From: Sphingobacteriaceae bacterium
GTDB taxonomy: Bacteria > Bacteroidota > Bacteroidia > Sphingobacteriales > Sphingobacteriaceae
DNA: 34,559 nucleotides
Direction of reading: 5' to 3'
NCBI GenBank assembly: GCA_903644075.1
Contig: CAHJXH010000016.1
Coordinates: 1-34,559, forward strand
Shown: piece by piece, positions 18,218 to 25,254 of the stretch
How positions within the stretch are numbered: position 1 is the stretch's first letter
How the letters are laid out: the number at the start of each line of letters is the position of its first letter
Program-made: the position numbers and the translations under genes
The notes under the pieces: model-generated
Told to the model about the DNA's origin: nothing
The model's input: the letters and a program-made list of their open reading frames with translations, nothing else
The model's database searches: none

Positions 18218-18592
18218 ATGGACAACGGATTTATTTCAACCAAACTTCTCGGCGTATTAGATTATACAACGGCCATCATTATCGGCGCATCGCCATGGTT
18301 ATTCGGTTATTACAACATTAGTAGTGCTGCATTATTTATCCCTGTTTTTTTAGGGGCCATGCAATTAATCATGACCATCTTCAGCAATTACGAGTTAGGA
18401 ATGATTAAAGTACTTCCGATGCCTTTACACTCATTTCTGAACGGCTTTGTTGGTTTTTGGTTATTGGTTTCGCCATTTTTGTATGGCTTTGCCAGCATCG
18501 TATTTTTGCCGCAGGTAATTTTAGGCGTATTGCTGTTTGTAATGGCAATATATGTTAAGCCTTCTCCGGCTTATCAAGAAAGAGAATTTTAA
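18218..18592 (+). CDS. SPW-repeat integral membrane protein
   Basis: The 124-residue protein has four predicted membrane helices and no signal peptide. Two SPW-type motifs mark the repeats: IIGASPWLFGY near residue 25 and WLLVSPFLYGF near 85, each following a helix. The family is found in many bacteria and has no established function. It stands alone, 119 bp after the Tat-protein gene, and its 3' end meets the convergent metallo-hydrolase gene at a shared hairpin. Confidence 0.8.
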   Translation: MDNGFISTKLLGVLDYTTAIIIGASPWLFGYYNISSAALFIPVFLGAMQLIMTIFSNYELGMIKVLPMPLHSFLNGFVGFWLLVSPFLYGFASIVFLPQVILGVLLFVMAIYVKPSPAYQEREF

Positions 18593-18609
18593 GAATAGCA
18601 TTCATACAC

Positions 18610-18651
18610 CAATACTCATTGTATCCAGACCTACTGGAACAATGAGTATTG
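18610..18651. terminator. Long perfect hairpin at a convergent junction, overlapping the metallo-hydrolase stop codon
   Basis: CAATACTCATTGT (18610-18622) pairs perfectly with ACAATGAGTATTG (18639-18651); TCCA/TGGA extend the stem around a small loop. The right arm is coding (last codons of the minus-strand metallo-hydrolase) and the stop at 18631-18633 is in the loop. No strong T-run follows on either strand, so it may protect 3' ends or terminate weakly. Confidence 0.55.
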
Positions 18652-19467
18652 TATTTGTTCTGGAATATATTCGTGATGAGGAACAGTTAAAGCAGCGACC
18701 ATCTCTCCTATCTGATAAACCGCTGATTCCTGGTATCGCGAAGCCACAATAATTTCTGTGCCATCAGCATGATCATCAAATAATTGCTTTACCAAATGCG
18801 GATCGTTATTATCTTTAGATAAGTGCGACAATAGCACATGGCTCATATAAGCAGGCTTATGCTTAATAAAAAGCTCCAGAGCCTGTGTGTTTGACAAGTG
18901 CCCTCTGCCCCCGCTTATCCGTCGTTTTAAATGATATGGATAACGCCCATTGGCCAGCATCTGCTCATCATAGTTAGCCTCCAGAAAAGCAGCATGGCAT
19001 TGCGCAAAATTGCGGATCACGTGTTCGCAGGCACTGCCGATATCGGTTATCACTCCAACATTAATATCATTACAACTCACCACAAAACTATGCGGTTCAG
19101 CAGCGTCATGAAATTTAGGGAAAGCTGTGATACAAAGTTCGCCGATACGGATAGGCTGATAAGCTACAAAAGGGTAAACCATTTGCGCATTTAAAAACTG
19201 CCTGCCTGTAAAGTTAGTGCGGGGTGTGAGATAAACCGGTAGCTGATATTTCTTAGCCAGCACAGGTACGCCTGATATATGGTCGGAGTGTTCGTGCGAT
19301 ATAAATATGGCCTTCACCTTACTCATGGATAAACCAATCCTGGCCATGCGCTTCTCAGTCTCACGGCACGAGATTCCTGCATCAATCAATACAGCTTCGT
19401 GCTGATTACCCACGTAATAGCAATTGCCATTACTTCCCGAATTTAATGAGGCTATAAATACCGACAT
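18631..19467 (-). CDS. YycJ/WalJ-like MBL-fold metallo-hydrolase
   Basis: The 278-residue cytoplasmic protein opens with SLNSGSNGNCYYV, the family's characteristic N-terminal strand, followed by VLIDAG and the metal-binding HEHSDH motif at about 58-63. A further Asp and His supply the remaining metal ligands (D in GVITDIG, H in MSHVLLSHLS). The family includes YycJ of Bacillus, a nuclease-like protein linked to cell division and DNA repair; many Bacteroidota carry one copy. The length is normal. The gene is monocistronic or leads a unit, with the small membrane protein gene 59 bp upstream on the same strand. The substrate is not known from sequence. Confidence 0.85.
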   Translation of the reverse strand: MSVFIASLNSGSNGNCYYVGNQHEAVLIDAGISCRETEKRMARIGLSMSKVKAIFISHEHSDHISGVPVLAKKYQLPVYLTPRTNFTGRQFLNAQMVYPFVAYQPIRIGELCITAFPKFHDAAEPHSFVVSCNDINVGVITDIGSACEHVIRNFAQCHAAFLEANYDEQMLANGRYPYHLKRRISGGRGHLSNTQALELFIKHKPAYMSHVLLSHLSKDNNDPHLVKQLFDDHADGTEIIVASRYQESAVYQIGEMVAALTVPHHEYIPEQIQYSLFQ

Positions 19468-19526
19468 AATTTAACTACAAAGTAACCGGTTTTTACTAAT
19501 ATTTATAGCAGCAGGATGAAAAATAT

Positions 19527-20054
19527 TTATATGGCGTATTTACGCTGAAAACTGTAATACCAATAAAGTACGCCGGCCATACCTGCGAAAAGTACCATCA
19601 GGACATACCCATCCTTCTTTTCATCTTCAAAACTATAAAGTACTTCATTACCCCTTTCTAACTGGCTAACATTATGGCAAAACCCAGCGCTCAAAATTTT
19701 CAACATAATTGTAGGGTGATAAATGGCTACCGCATTGCCTTCATGCAACACAGTGTCCAACTTATTCATATAAGCAGTATTTTCAATTTTGTACATGTGC
19801 CCATTATCCAAATGTATCAGCAAGCCATAGTTCGGATTGTCATGATTAGATCCTCTGCTATGGCTCCATGATATAACTCTGATGCCCATATCCGTGATTA
19901 CCCCCGAATCTTTTTTCAATTGTTTCACACTCATAAATTGCACAGCTATTTGTCCGATAAGCAACAATGAAAAGAAAGCAATAATGTAAGGAACTACTGG
20001 CAACATTTTTTTAATCTGAGCAGAACGCTCATTGGGGGCATAGTAGATTGGCAT
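19527..20054 (-). CDS. Small membrane protein with two helices around an extracytoplasmic beta domain (DUF3592-like)
   Basis: The 175-residue protein has one membrane helix at about 22-44 (VVPYIIAFFSLLLIGQIAVQF) and another near 152-170 (YVLMVLFAGMAGVLYWYYSF). The stretch between is beta-rich (DMGIRVISWSHSR, YGLLIHLDNGHMYKIE, GNAVAIYHP), which resembles DUF3592-type proteins. There is no signal peptide beyond the first helix and no catalytic motif. It is transcribed toward the metallo-hydrolase gene. Function unknown. Confidence 0.7.
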   Translation of the reverse strand: MPIYYAPNERSAQIKKMLPVVPYIIAFFSLLLIGQIAVQFMSVKQLKKDSGVITDMGIRVISWSHSRGSNHDNPNYGLLIHLDNGHMYKIENTAYMNKLDTVLHEGNAVAIYHPTIMLKILSAGFCHNVSQLERGNEVLYSFEDEKKDGYVLMVLFAGMAGVLYWYYSFQRKYAI

Positions 20055-20114
20055 AAGTTATATTATAATAAGGGTATTGAGCAAATATAACATTTACGCA
20101 TTATACCGATCCAT

Positions 20115-20142
20115 ACTTTTAAGTCATAAAAAGTGGCACAGG
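20115..20142 (+). repeat. Direct repeat copy 1 (ACTTTTAAGT ... AAGTGGCACAGG)
   Basis: ACTTTTAAGT, six bases, AAGTGGCACAGG. The same two blocks recur at 20225-20251 with a five-base gap. Both copies are preceded by ATTATACC, so the repeated unit is about 45 bp. Confidence 0.6.
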
Positions 20143-20224
20143 ACTGCAATCGAAAAAACTCAAAAATTACCTCTAAATTATTGATTTTAAGATAGATAAA
20201 ATTATACCACCTGGTACAATACTA

Positions 20225-20251
20225 ACTTTTAAGTTTGTAAAGTGGCACAGG
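20225..20251 (+). repeat. Direct repeat copy 2 of the AAGTGGCACAGG unit
   Basis: ACTTTTAAGT, five bases, AAGTGGCACAGG, 110 bp from copy 1. This copy runs straight into the palindromic GTGGCAC cluster. Confidence 0.6.
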
Positions 20252-20274
20252 TGGCACACCTGGCACGTGCCACC
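20248..20274. repeat. Nested palindromes built on GTGGCAC
   Basis: Three overlapping dyads are present: CAGGTG-GCA-CACCTG (20248-20262), the 12-bp palindrome TGGCACGTGCCA (20261-20272), and GGTGGCAC/GTGCCACC arms (20250-20257 and 20267-20274). Only one can form at a time, so this could be a protein site or a switching RNA. Confidence 0.55.
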
Positions 20275-20386
20275 CTGCACCAATGAATAAGCAGGCCATT
20301 GCCCAATCTATTTCAGGTTCAACAGTATGTAATACCATTATTTATGTCACTTCAGAAACCTATTATTAAACTATCGCATTTTTTAC

Positions 20387-20417
20387 TTGCATAAGAAAAA
20401 AATAATGCAATAATTTG
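20387..20417 (+). promoter_or_regulatory. Candidate promoter and operator of the arginine operon
   Basis: TTG at 20387-20389, 20 bp, then ATAATTTG at 20410-20417, one base off the TAnnTTTG -7 form. A perfect inverted repeat, TTGCAT (20387-20392) and ATGCAA (20405-20410), spans the spacer and could bind a repressor such as ArgR, though it does not match the E. coli ARG box. The leader ORF begins 33 bp further on. Confidence 0.4.
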
Positions 20418-20450
20418 CACAAAATTACAAAACAGCAAAACGCATATAAA

Positions 20451-20576
20451 ATGAATGTTCAAAACTTAAATAGACCGGCTTACAGAGCAAATATTGCTCC
20501 TGTTGCTGCTGTTTTGAGTTTAACTGATTTTGCTATTACACCGTCACGACGACGGATCTTTATCCCCCGGGTTTGA
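20451..20576 (+). CDS. Candidate arginine leader peptide (41 aa)
   Basis: ATG at 20451 and TGA at 20574-20576 enclose 41 codons, too short for routine calling. Six codons are Arg, and three stand together late in the ORF (CGA-CGA-CGG, codons 33-35, in TPSRRRIF), with a further CGG at codon 40. CGA is likely a slowly read codon. The ORF lies 113 bp upstream of a GNAT-argG-argC arginine biosynthesis operon, downstream of a promoter candidate and upstream of hairpins. These are the expected parts of ribosome-mediated attenuation: lack of charged arginine tRNA would stall the ribosome at the Arg run and change downstream folding. No experimental or homology support is available here, and the peptide has no other recognisable feature. 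Confidence 0.5.
   Translation: MNVQNLNRPAYRANIAPVAAVLSLTDFAITPSRRRIFIPRV
20541..20555 (+). promoter_or_regulatory. Leader hairpin containing the Arg codon run
   Basis: CCGTC and GACGG form a 5-bp stem with a 5-nt loop; the three Arg codons (20547-20555) lie in its loop and 3' arm. A ribosome stalled there would melt it. Confidence 0.4.
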
Positions 20577-20585
20577 ATGTAGCTT

Positions 20586-20630
20586 AAGATGCTGCATCCA
20601 TCTTTACCCATAAAGTGTAAAAACACTTTT
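20586..20630 (+). promoter_or_regulatory. Tandem leader hairpins, second one terminator-like
   Basis: AAGATG (20586-20591) pairs with CATCTT (20599-20604). Then AAAGTGT (20612-20618) pairs with ACACTTT (20623-20629) around AAAA, with a short T-rich end (20627-20630). Both sit between the leader stop and the GNAT start. The second is a weak terminator by sequence and could be the attenuator. Confidence 0.4.
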
Positions 20631-20689
20631 CTCCCTAAAACAAATTTTTTACTTACGGCATAAAAGCCACCGTTTAAAGGGTTTATTCA

Positions 20690-21376
20690 ATGACCATAAA
20701 AGATTTTGACATTATAGTAGCCTCAGAGAAGCATATTGATTTTGCAGAGCAAATTACAATAGAGATGGCTGAGTCTGCAAAAGCACGAGGTACTGGTATA
20801 GCACAGCGTTCGCCAGAGTATGTTGCCAATAAAATGCTGGAAGGCAAAGCAGTTATAGCTTTTCATCATGACGGCAGATGGGCCGGCTTCTGCTATATAG
20901 AAACCTGGAGCCATGGCGACTTTGTGGCTAACTCGGGCCTTATCGTTAATCCGGAATTCCGTAAAGCAGGTTTGGCTAAAGCTATTAAGCATAAAGTTTT
21001 CGGGCTATCGCGTATTAAATATCCAGACTCTAAAATATTTGGTTTAACAACCGGCCTGGCCGTAATGAAGATAAATTCTGAGCTTGGTTACGAACCGGTT
21101 ACATACTCCGAACTTACCCAGGACGAAGAATTTTGGAAAGGCTGCCGCAGTTGCGTTAACTACGATATTTTGATGAGCAAGGATCGTAAAAACTGCATGT
21201 GTACTGCCATGCTTTATGACCCGGCCGACAAGCAAAAATACGAAGAAGAAAAGTTCAAAAAAATTGCGCACAAGGCAACTTTGCTCGAGCGTATCGAGAA
21301 TGCCTTAAAACTGCGTTCAACTAAAATATTAACCATTATAGGGGCGTCAGCTCTTATCCACAAACTTTTTGATTAA
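20690..21376 (+). CDS. GNAT-family acyltransferase, candidate N-acylglutamate synthase of arginine synthesis
   Basis: The 228-residue cytoplasmic protein has a GNAT fold: VAGFCYIE-type central strand (WAGFCYIETW, 64-73), the acyl-CoA loop V-N-P-E-F-R-K-A-G-L-A (86-96), and a later LGYEPV strand. After the core lies an unusual Cys set (C152, C155, C169, C171), which may bind metal or an iron-sulfur cluster, and a hydrophobic C-terminal helix. It is the first gene after the leader and is 7 bp before argG, so an arginine role is very likely; acylation of glutamate would be the missing first step, since no other argA or argJ is present. The acyl donor (acetyl or succinyl) is unknown. Confidence 0.75.
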   Translation: MTIKDFDIIVASEKHIDFAEQITIEMAESAKARGTGIAQRSPEYVANKMLEGKAVIAFHHDGRWAGFCYIETWSHGDFVANSGLIVNPEFRKAGLAKAIKHKVFGLSRIKYPDSKIFGLTTGLAVMKINSELGYEPVTYSELTQDEEFWKGCRSCVNYDILMSKDRKNCMCTAMLYDPADKQKYEEEKFKKIAHKATLLERIENALKLRSTKILTIIGASALIHKLFD

Positions 21377-21383
21377 TACCAAC

Positions 21384-22598
21384 ATGAAGAAAAAAGTAGT
21401 ACTTGCGTATAGCGGCGGTTTAGACACGTCATTTTGCTGCATCTATTTAACGCAGGACCTGGGCCTTGAAGTCCACTCGGTAATTGTAAACACAGGCGGT
21501 TTTAGCGACGAAGAATTAAAAGGCGTTGAAGAACGTGCTTTTAAGATGGGCGTAACTTCGCACCACGTTGTTGACGAAACCGAAAACTTTTACAACACCT
21601 GCGTTCGCTTTTTAACTTATGGCAACGTATTAAAAAACAATACTTACCCGCTATCAGTAAGTGCCGAGCGTGTTAGCCAGGCAACTGCTATTGCTAACTA
21701 TGCTAAAGAGATTGGTGCCGAATATGTAGCACATGGTAGCACAGGTGCAGGTAACGATCAGGTTAGGTTTGATATGATCTTTAACATCCTGATTCCGGGT
21801 GTTGAGATCCTTACCCCTATCCGCGATTTAAAATTAAGCCGCGAAGAAGAAATCACCTACCTGAAAGAACATGGTGTGGAGATGAACTTCGAGAAAGCTA
21901 AATACTCTATTAATAAAGGTATCTGGGGAACATCTGTAGGTGGTAAAGAAACCCTGACTTCTAACTTGGGTTTACCAGAAGAAGCATGGCCTACACAGGT
22001 TACCGAAAGTGAACCTAAAAACATCGAACTAACTTTTGAAAAAGGTGAGTTGGTAGGTATCGACGGTGAAACTTACAGCCATCCTTCAAAAGCAATCCAG
22101 GCTTTACAATTAATTGCACAGCCTTACGGTATCGGTCGCGATATCCACGTTGGGGATACCATTATTGGCATTAAAGGCCGCGTTGGTTTCGAGGCTGCTG
22201 CGCCAATGGTAATTATCAAAGCTCACCATACGCTGGAGAAACATGTATTAACCAAATGGCAGCTTTCATGGAAAGATCAGTTATCATCTTTCTACGGTAA
22301 CTGGCTACACGAAGGTCAGTTCCATGACCCGATTATGCGCGATATCGAAGCTTTCCTGACCAGCACACAAGATAAAGTAAGCGGTAAGGTATTTGTACAA
22401 CTATTCCCTTACCGTTTCCAGGTTACCGGTATCGAGTCTGACCACGATTTAATGTCGAACAAATTTGGTACTTACGGCGAAATGAACAATTCATGGAGCG
22501 GCGAAGATGTTAAAGGTTTCTCTAAAATATTCGGCAATCAGGTAATGATCTATCATAAAGTAAATGCCCCCCAGTCCCCTGAAGGGGGAGTAAAATAA
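21384..22598 (+). CDS. argG: Argininosuccinate synthase
   Basis: It condenses citrulline and aspartate with ATP in the seventh step of arginine synthesis. The ATG at 21384 is preferred over the upstream TTG because it gives MKKKVVLAYSGGLDTS, with the PP-loop at the N-terminus as in the family. Other family segments are visible: AHGSTGAGNDQVRFD, SINKGIWGTSVGG, and GIKGRVGFEAAAP. The length, 404 residues, is normal. The last eleven residues (NAPQSPEGGVK) are encoded by a palindromic repeat and are not expected in the family. The next gene, argC, starts 10 bp later. Confidence 0.97.
   Translation: MKKKVVLAYSGGLDTSFCCIYLTQDLGLEVHSVIVNTGGFSDEELKGVEERAFKMGVTSHHVVDETENFYNTCVRFLTYGNVLKNNTYPLSVSAERVSQATAIANYAKEIGAEYVAHGSTGAGNDQVRFDMIFNILIPGVEILTPIRDLKLSREEEITYLKEHGVEMNFEKAKYSINKGIWGTSVGGKETLTSNLGLPEEAWPTQVTESEPKNIELTFEKGELVGIDGETYSHPSKAIQALQLIAQPYGIGRDIHVGDTIIGIKGRVGFEAAAPMVIIKAHHTLEKHVLTKWQLSWKDQLSSFYGNWLHEGQFHDPIMRDIEAFLTSTQDKVSGKVFVQLFPYRFQVTGIESDHDLMSNKFGTYGEMNNSWSGEDVKGFSKIFGNQVMIYHKVNAPQSPEGGVK
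22567..22590 (+). repeat. C/G-rich palindromic repeat in the argG 3' end
   Basis: CCCCCCAG, then TCCCC-TGAAG-GGGGA, which forms a short hairpin. It encodes the argG C-terminal tail. The form is typical of dispersed palindromes in this phylum, but copy number cannot be checked here. Confidence 0.5.
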
Positions 22599-22608
22599 TA
22601 AGCTCAAT

Positions 22609-23679
22609 ATGGACAACACAACGTCTGATCAAAATAATATCCTCCCTTCTCCGCCTATCGGCGGAGGCCGGGGGATAAAAGCCGGAATCATTGGCGGCGC
22701 GGGTTATACCGGCGGCGAGTTATTACGGATCCTGATTAACCACCCATCGGTAGAAATTGCTTTTATCCATAGCAATAGCAATGCCGGTAACTATATCCAC
22801 GAAGTACACACCGATCTGTTTGGCGAAACCGAACTGAAGTTTACCGGTGAGTATAACTATAATATCGACGTATTATTTTTATGCGTTGGCCATGGTGATG
22901 CACGTAAGTTTTTGGAAGCAAATCCTTTCCCGGCCAGTGTAAAAATCATTGACCTAAGCCAGGATTTTCGCCATACCGAAAAAGCTTCTATCTCTTACGA
23001 GGCAACTCAAAACTCGCAACCCGAAACTCGCAACTTCGTCTATGGCTTACCCGAATTAAACCGCGATGCTATTAAAACAGCGGCTAATATTGCCAACCCG
23101 GGCTGCTTTGCAACCTGCCTGCAATTAGGCTTATTGCCATTAGCCGCTAACGGGATACTAAACAACGAAGTACATATTACTGCAACCACAGGTTCAACCG
23201 GCGCAGGCCAAAGCCTTGCTCCTACATCGCACTTTACCTGGCGAAACGATAACCTGTCTGTATACAAGGCATTTGATCATCAGCATTTAAAGGAGATCAG
23301 GCAGTCGCTTACACAGCTGCAAAACAACTTTGATCAGGAAGTAAACTTTATTCCATACCGTGGTGATTTTACACGTGGAATTATTGCTTCGATGTACTTG
23401 AACAGTGATTTAACTGAAGACGAAGCTGTTAAGCTTTATACTGAATATTATGCTGGCCACCCGTTCACACACGTAACCACCCGTAATATCGATCTTAAAC
23501 AGATTGTAAATACCAACAAGTGCTTTATCCAGGTGCAAAAGAAAGGTAATAAGCTTTTCATTATCAGCATTATGGATAACTTGCTTAAAGGAGCATCTGG
23601 CCAGGCAGTACAAAACATGAATTTACTATTCGGCCTAGAAGAAACAACGGGCCTGCGCCTCAAGGCCGTCGCGTTTTAG
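22609..23679 (+). CDS. argC: N-acetyl(or succinyl)-gamma-glutamyl-phosphate reductase
   Basis: It reduces acylglutamyl phosphate to the semialdehyde with NADPH. The nucleotide-binding motif GIIGGAGYTGGELL sits at about 26-39 and the catalytic Cys is in NPGCFATC (C166); GSTGAGQS and the PYRGDFTRG segment are also family marks. The length is 356 residues. The first 22 residues are an addition: residues 11-22 (ILPSPPIGGGRG) are encoded by a palindromic repeat (22641-22675) that also occurs upstream of argF'. The normal family N-terminus begins at about K24. No alternative start lies between, so the extension is probably translated. The stop overlaps the left arm of the S23 cassette. Confidence 0.96.
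   Translation: MDNTTSDQNNILPSPPIGGGRGIKAGIIGGAGYTGGELLRILINHPSVEIAFIHSNSNAGNYIHEVHTDLFGETELKFTGEYNYNIDVLFLCVGHGDARKFLEANPFPASVKIIDLSQDFRHTEKASISYEATQNSQPETRNFVYGLPELNRDAIKTAANIANPGCFATCLQLGLLPLAANGILNNEVHITATTGSTGAGQSLAPTSHFTWRNDNLSVYKAFDHQHLKEIRQSLTQLQNNFDQEVNFIPYRGDFTRGIIASMYLNSDLTEDEAVKLYTEYYAGHPFTHVTTRNIDLKQIVNTNKCFIQVQKKGNKLFIISIMDNLLKGASGQAVQNMNLLFGLEETTGLRLKAVAF
22641..22675 (+). repeat. CTCCGCC/GGCGGAG palindromic repeat, copy 1, inside argC
   Basis: CTCCGCC-TATC-GGCGGAG (22649-22666) is a perfect 7-bp hairpin flanked by C-rich and G-rich ends. Eighteen bases of it are identical to copy 2 at 25259-25276. Confidence 0.75.
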
Positions 23680-24104
23680 GTGAAAGGCAAAAGGACAATG
23701 GTAAAAGGGAATGAGAGACTATAAAAAACTCGATGTATGGAAAAAAGCGCACTTACTCACGAAGCAAGTGTACCAAACCATATTGCCCAAAATGCCCATT
23801 GAGGAACGCTTTGCTTTAACCAGCCAATTACGAAGATCTGCGTATTCTATTCCACTCAATATTGTTGAAGGATGCGGAAAGAATACAAATAAATACTTTG
23901 CGCATTACTTAGATAATGCGTTGGGTTCAGCACATGAAGTAGAATATACATGTTACTTGATATTTGATCTTGGATATATTACTAATGATTTGCATGAATC
24001 TGTTTACAAAGAAATTAACGAGGTAAAAGCCATGTTAATCGGTTTCATTAAATATCTGAGAAATGAACCTTAACCTTTTACCTTTATCCTTTTACCTTTT
24101 ACCT
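23678..24104 (+). mobile_element. S23 (four-helix bundle) cassette bounded by inverted heptad-repeat arms
   Basis: The left arm (23678-23712) is five consecutive 7-nt units (AGGTGAA, AGGCAAA and so on); the right arm (24070-24104) is five such units on the other strand. Read in the same direction the arms match at 29 of 36 positions. The left arm runs from the argC stop to the S23 start codon; the right arm starts at the S23 stop and ends 7 bp before the argD start. In RNA the arms would form a long stem with the ORF as the loop, the layout of 23S rRNA intervening sequences. No transposase is present, so mobility is inferred. Confidence 0.6.
23711..24073 (+). CDS. S23/IVP four-helix bundle protein
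   Basis: The 120-residue protein carries the family pattern: RDYKKLDVWKKAHLLTKQVY at the start, LTSQLRRSAYSIPLNIVEG in the middle, and a late helix ending in KYLRNEP. This is the S23 or intervening-sequence-protein family, usually encoded in insertions within 23S rRNA genes and often found alone in Bacteroidota; its function is unknown. Related four-helix proteins (Avd) work with diversity-generating retroelements, but none is here. It sits between argC and argD, which are otherwise contiguous operon genes, and is bounded exactly by inverted repeats, so it looks like an insertion that keeps the operon reading through. Confidence 0.9.
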   Translation: MRDYKKLDVWKKAHLLTKQVYQTILPKMPIEERFALTSQLRRSAYSIPLNIVEGCGKNTNKYFAHYLDNALGSAHEVEYTCYLIFDLGYITNDLHESVYKEINEVKAMLIGFIKYLRNEP

Positions 24105-24111
24105 CAGAATA

Positions 24112-25242
24112 ATGAATCTATTTGATGTTTACCCGATTAACCCAATTGAAATTACTAAAGGACTGGGTAGTTTAGTTTATGATGCTCAGGGTACCGAGTA
24201 TCTGGATCTGTATGGCGGTCACGCTGTTATCTCTATAGGCCACACTAACCCACGATATGTAAAACGATTGGAAGATCAGTTACATCAGATCGGTTTTTAC
24301 TCTAACTCTATCGAGATCCCTCTGCAAAAGCAATTAGCTGAGAAATTGGGTGAGGTTTCTGGTAAAACAGATTACCAACTGTTTTTATGTAACTCTGGTG
24401 CCGAGGCTAATGAGAATGCATTAAAACTGGCTTCTTTTTACAATGGCAAAAAGAAAGTGATAGCGTTTACCGGCTCATTTCATGGCCGTACATCATTGGC
24501 GGTTGCTGTTACAGATAACCCTAAGATTGTTGCGCCAATTAATGAAACGCCAAACGTCATATTCTTGCCTTGGGCCGATGAAGCTGCTTTAGAGCAAGCT
24601 TTTATCGATCATAAAGATGAGATCTCGTCTATAATCATTGAAGGCATTCAAGGTGTTGGCGGTATCCAGGTGGCTACAGAAAGTTTCCTGCAAAAGATCC
24701 GTACCCTGTGCGACACCCACAACACCGTGTTTATTGCCGATAGCGTACAATGCGGTTATGGCCGTACAGGTAAATTCTACTCACACGATTTTGCAGGTGT
24801 TAATGCAGATATTTATAGCATGGCTAAAGGCATGGGTAATGGTTTCCCAATCGGTGCCATTAGTATTGCGCCTAAAATTAAACCGGCTTATGGTATGTTG
24901 GGTACAACTTTCGGCGGAAACCATTTGGCTTGTGCAGCAGCATTGGCCGTATTGGAAGAAATGTCTGAATTTAACCTGATGCAAAACGCTGACGAAGTTG
25001 GCGGATACTTAATTGAGGAGCTTAAGAAATTCAGCGAAGTAAAAGAGGTGCGCGGCCGTGGTTTAATGATCGGCATTGATTTGCCTGCCGAGTTAAGCAA
25101 CGTTAAAAAAGACCTGCTGTTTAAGCACCACATTTTTACCGGCGAAGCTAAACCAAACGTAATCCGATTGTTGCCTGCGCTTAACTTAACCAAAGCTTAT
25201 GCTGATCGGTTTTTAGAGGCATTTTCTATTTTAGTAAAATAA
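24112..25242 (+). CDS. argD: Acetylornithine (or succinylornithine) aminotransferase
   Basis: It transfers the amino group from glutamate to acylglutamate semialdehyde using pyridoxal phosphate. Class III aminotransferase marks are clear: LDLYGGHAVISIGH, NSGAEANENALKLA, FHGRTSLA, IADSVQCGYGRTG, and the PLP lysine in SMAKGMGNGFPIGA. The length, 376 residues, is typical. It begins 7 bp after the right arm of the S23 cassette and 38 bp after the S23 stop. The next gene, argF', follows after a 50-bp gap that contains a palindromic repeat. Confidence 0.96.
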   Translation: MNLFDVYPINPIEITKGLGSLVYDAQGTEYLDLYGGHAVISIGHTNPRYVKRLEDQLHQIGFYSNSIEIPLQKQLAEKLGEVSGKTDYQLFLCNSGAEANENALKLASFYNGKKKVIAFTGSFHGRTSLAVAVTDNPKIVAPINETPNVIFLPWADEAALEQAFIDHKDEISSIIIEGIQGVGGIQVATESFLQKIRTLCDTHNTVFIADSVQCGYGRTGKFYSHDFAGVNADIYSMAKGMGNGFPIGAISIAPKIKPAYGMLGTTFGGNHLACAAALAVLEEMSEFNLMQNADEVGGYLIEELKKFSEVKEVRGRGLMIGIDLPAELSNVKKDLLFKHHIFTGEAKPNVIRLLPALNLTKAYADRFLEAFSILVK

Positions 25243-25254
25243 TTAAAATATAAC

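Larger units (their letters stand above)
20055..20689. other. 635-bp divergent region: GTGGCAC repeats, then the arginine operon leader
   Basis: The left half (20101-20280) holds an imperfect direct repeat and a cluster of GTGGCAC/GTGCCAC palindromes. The right half (20385-20689) holds a promoter candidate, a 41-codon leader ORF and hairpins before the arginine genes. Between about 20281 and 20385 I see nothing convincing. Confidence 0.6.

Noticed and set aside
18123..18260. Possible remnant of a coding sequence between the Tat-protein and SPW genes (45 open codons)
   Set aside because: It has no start codon, overlaps the SPW gene in another frame and shows no recognisable motif; chance is a sufficient explanation.
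20131..20150. Sigma-54 type promoter (TGGCAC as a -24 box)
   Set aside because: The -24 half matches, but the distance between GG and the later GC is 9, not 10, bases, and no TTGC -12 box follows; no sigma-54 activator gene is nearby.
20283..20369. 28-codon ORF upstream of the arginine promoter candidate
   Set aside because: It has no ribosome binding site, no Arg run and lies upstream of the likely promoter, so it is not supported as a gene or leader.
20405..20470. Classical ArgR box upstream of the arginine operon
   Set aside because: No pair of TGAAT/ATTCA half-sites in the E. coli arrangement; only an unrelated TTGCAT/ATGCAA dyad was found and is listed as an operator candidate.
23711..24073. 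Avd accessory protein of a diversity-generating retroelement
   Set aside because: No reverse transcriptase and no template/variable repeat pair are in the window; the sequence fits the S23/IVP family instead.
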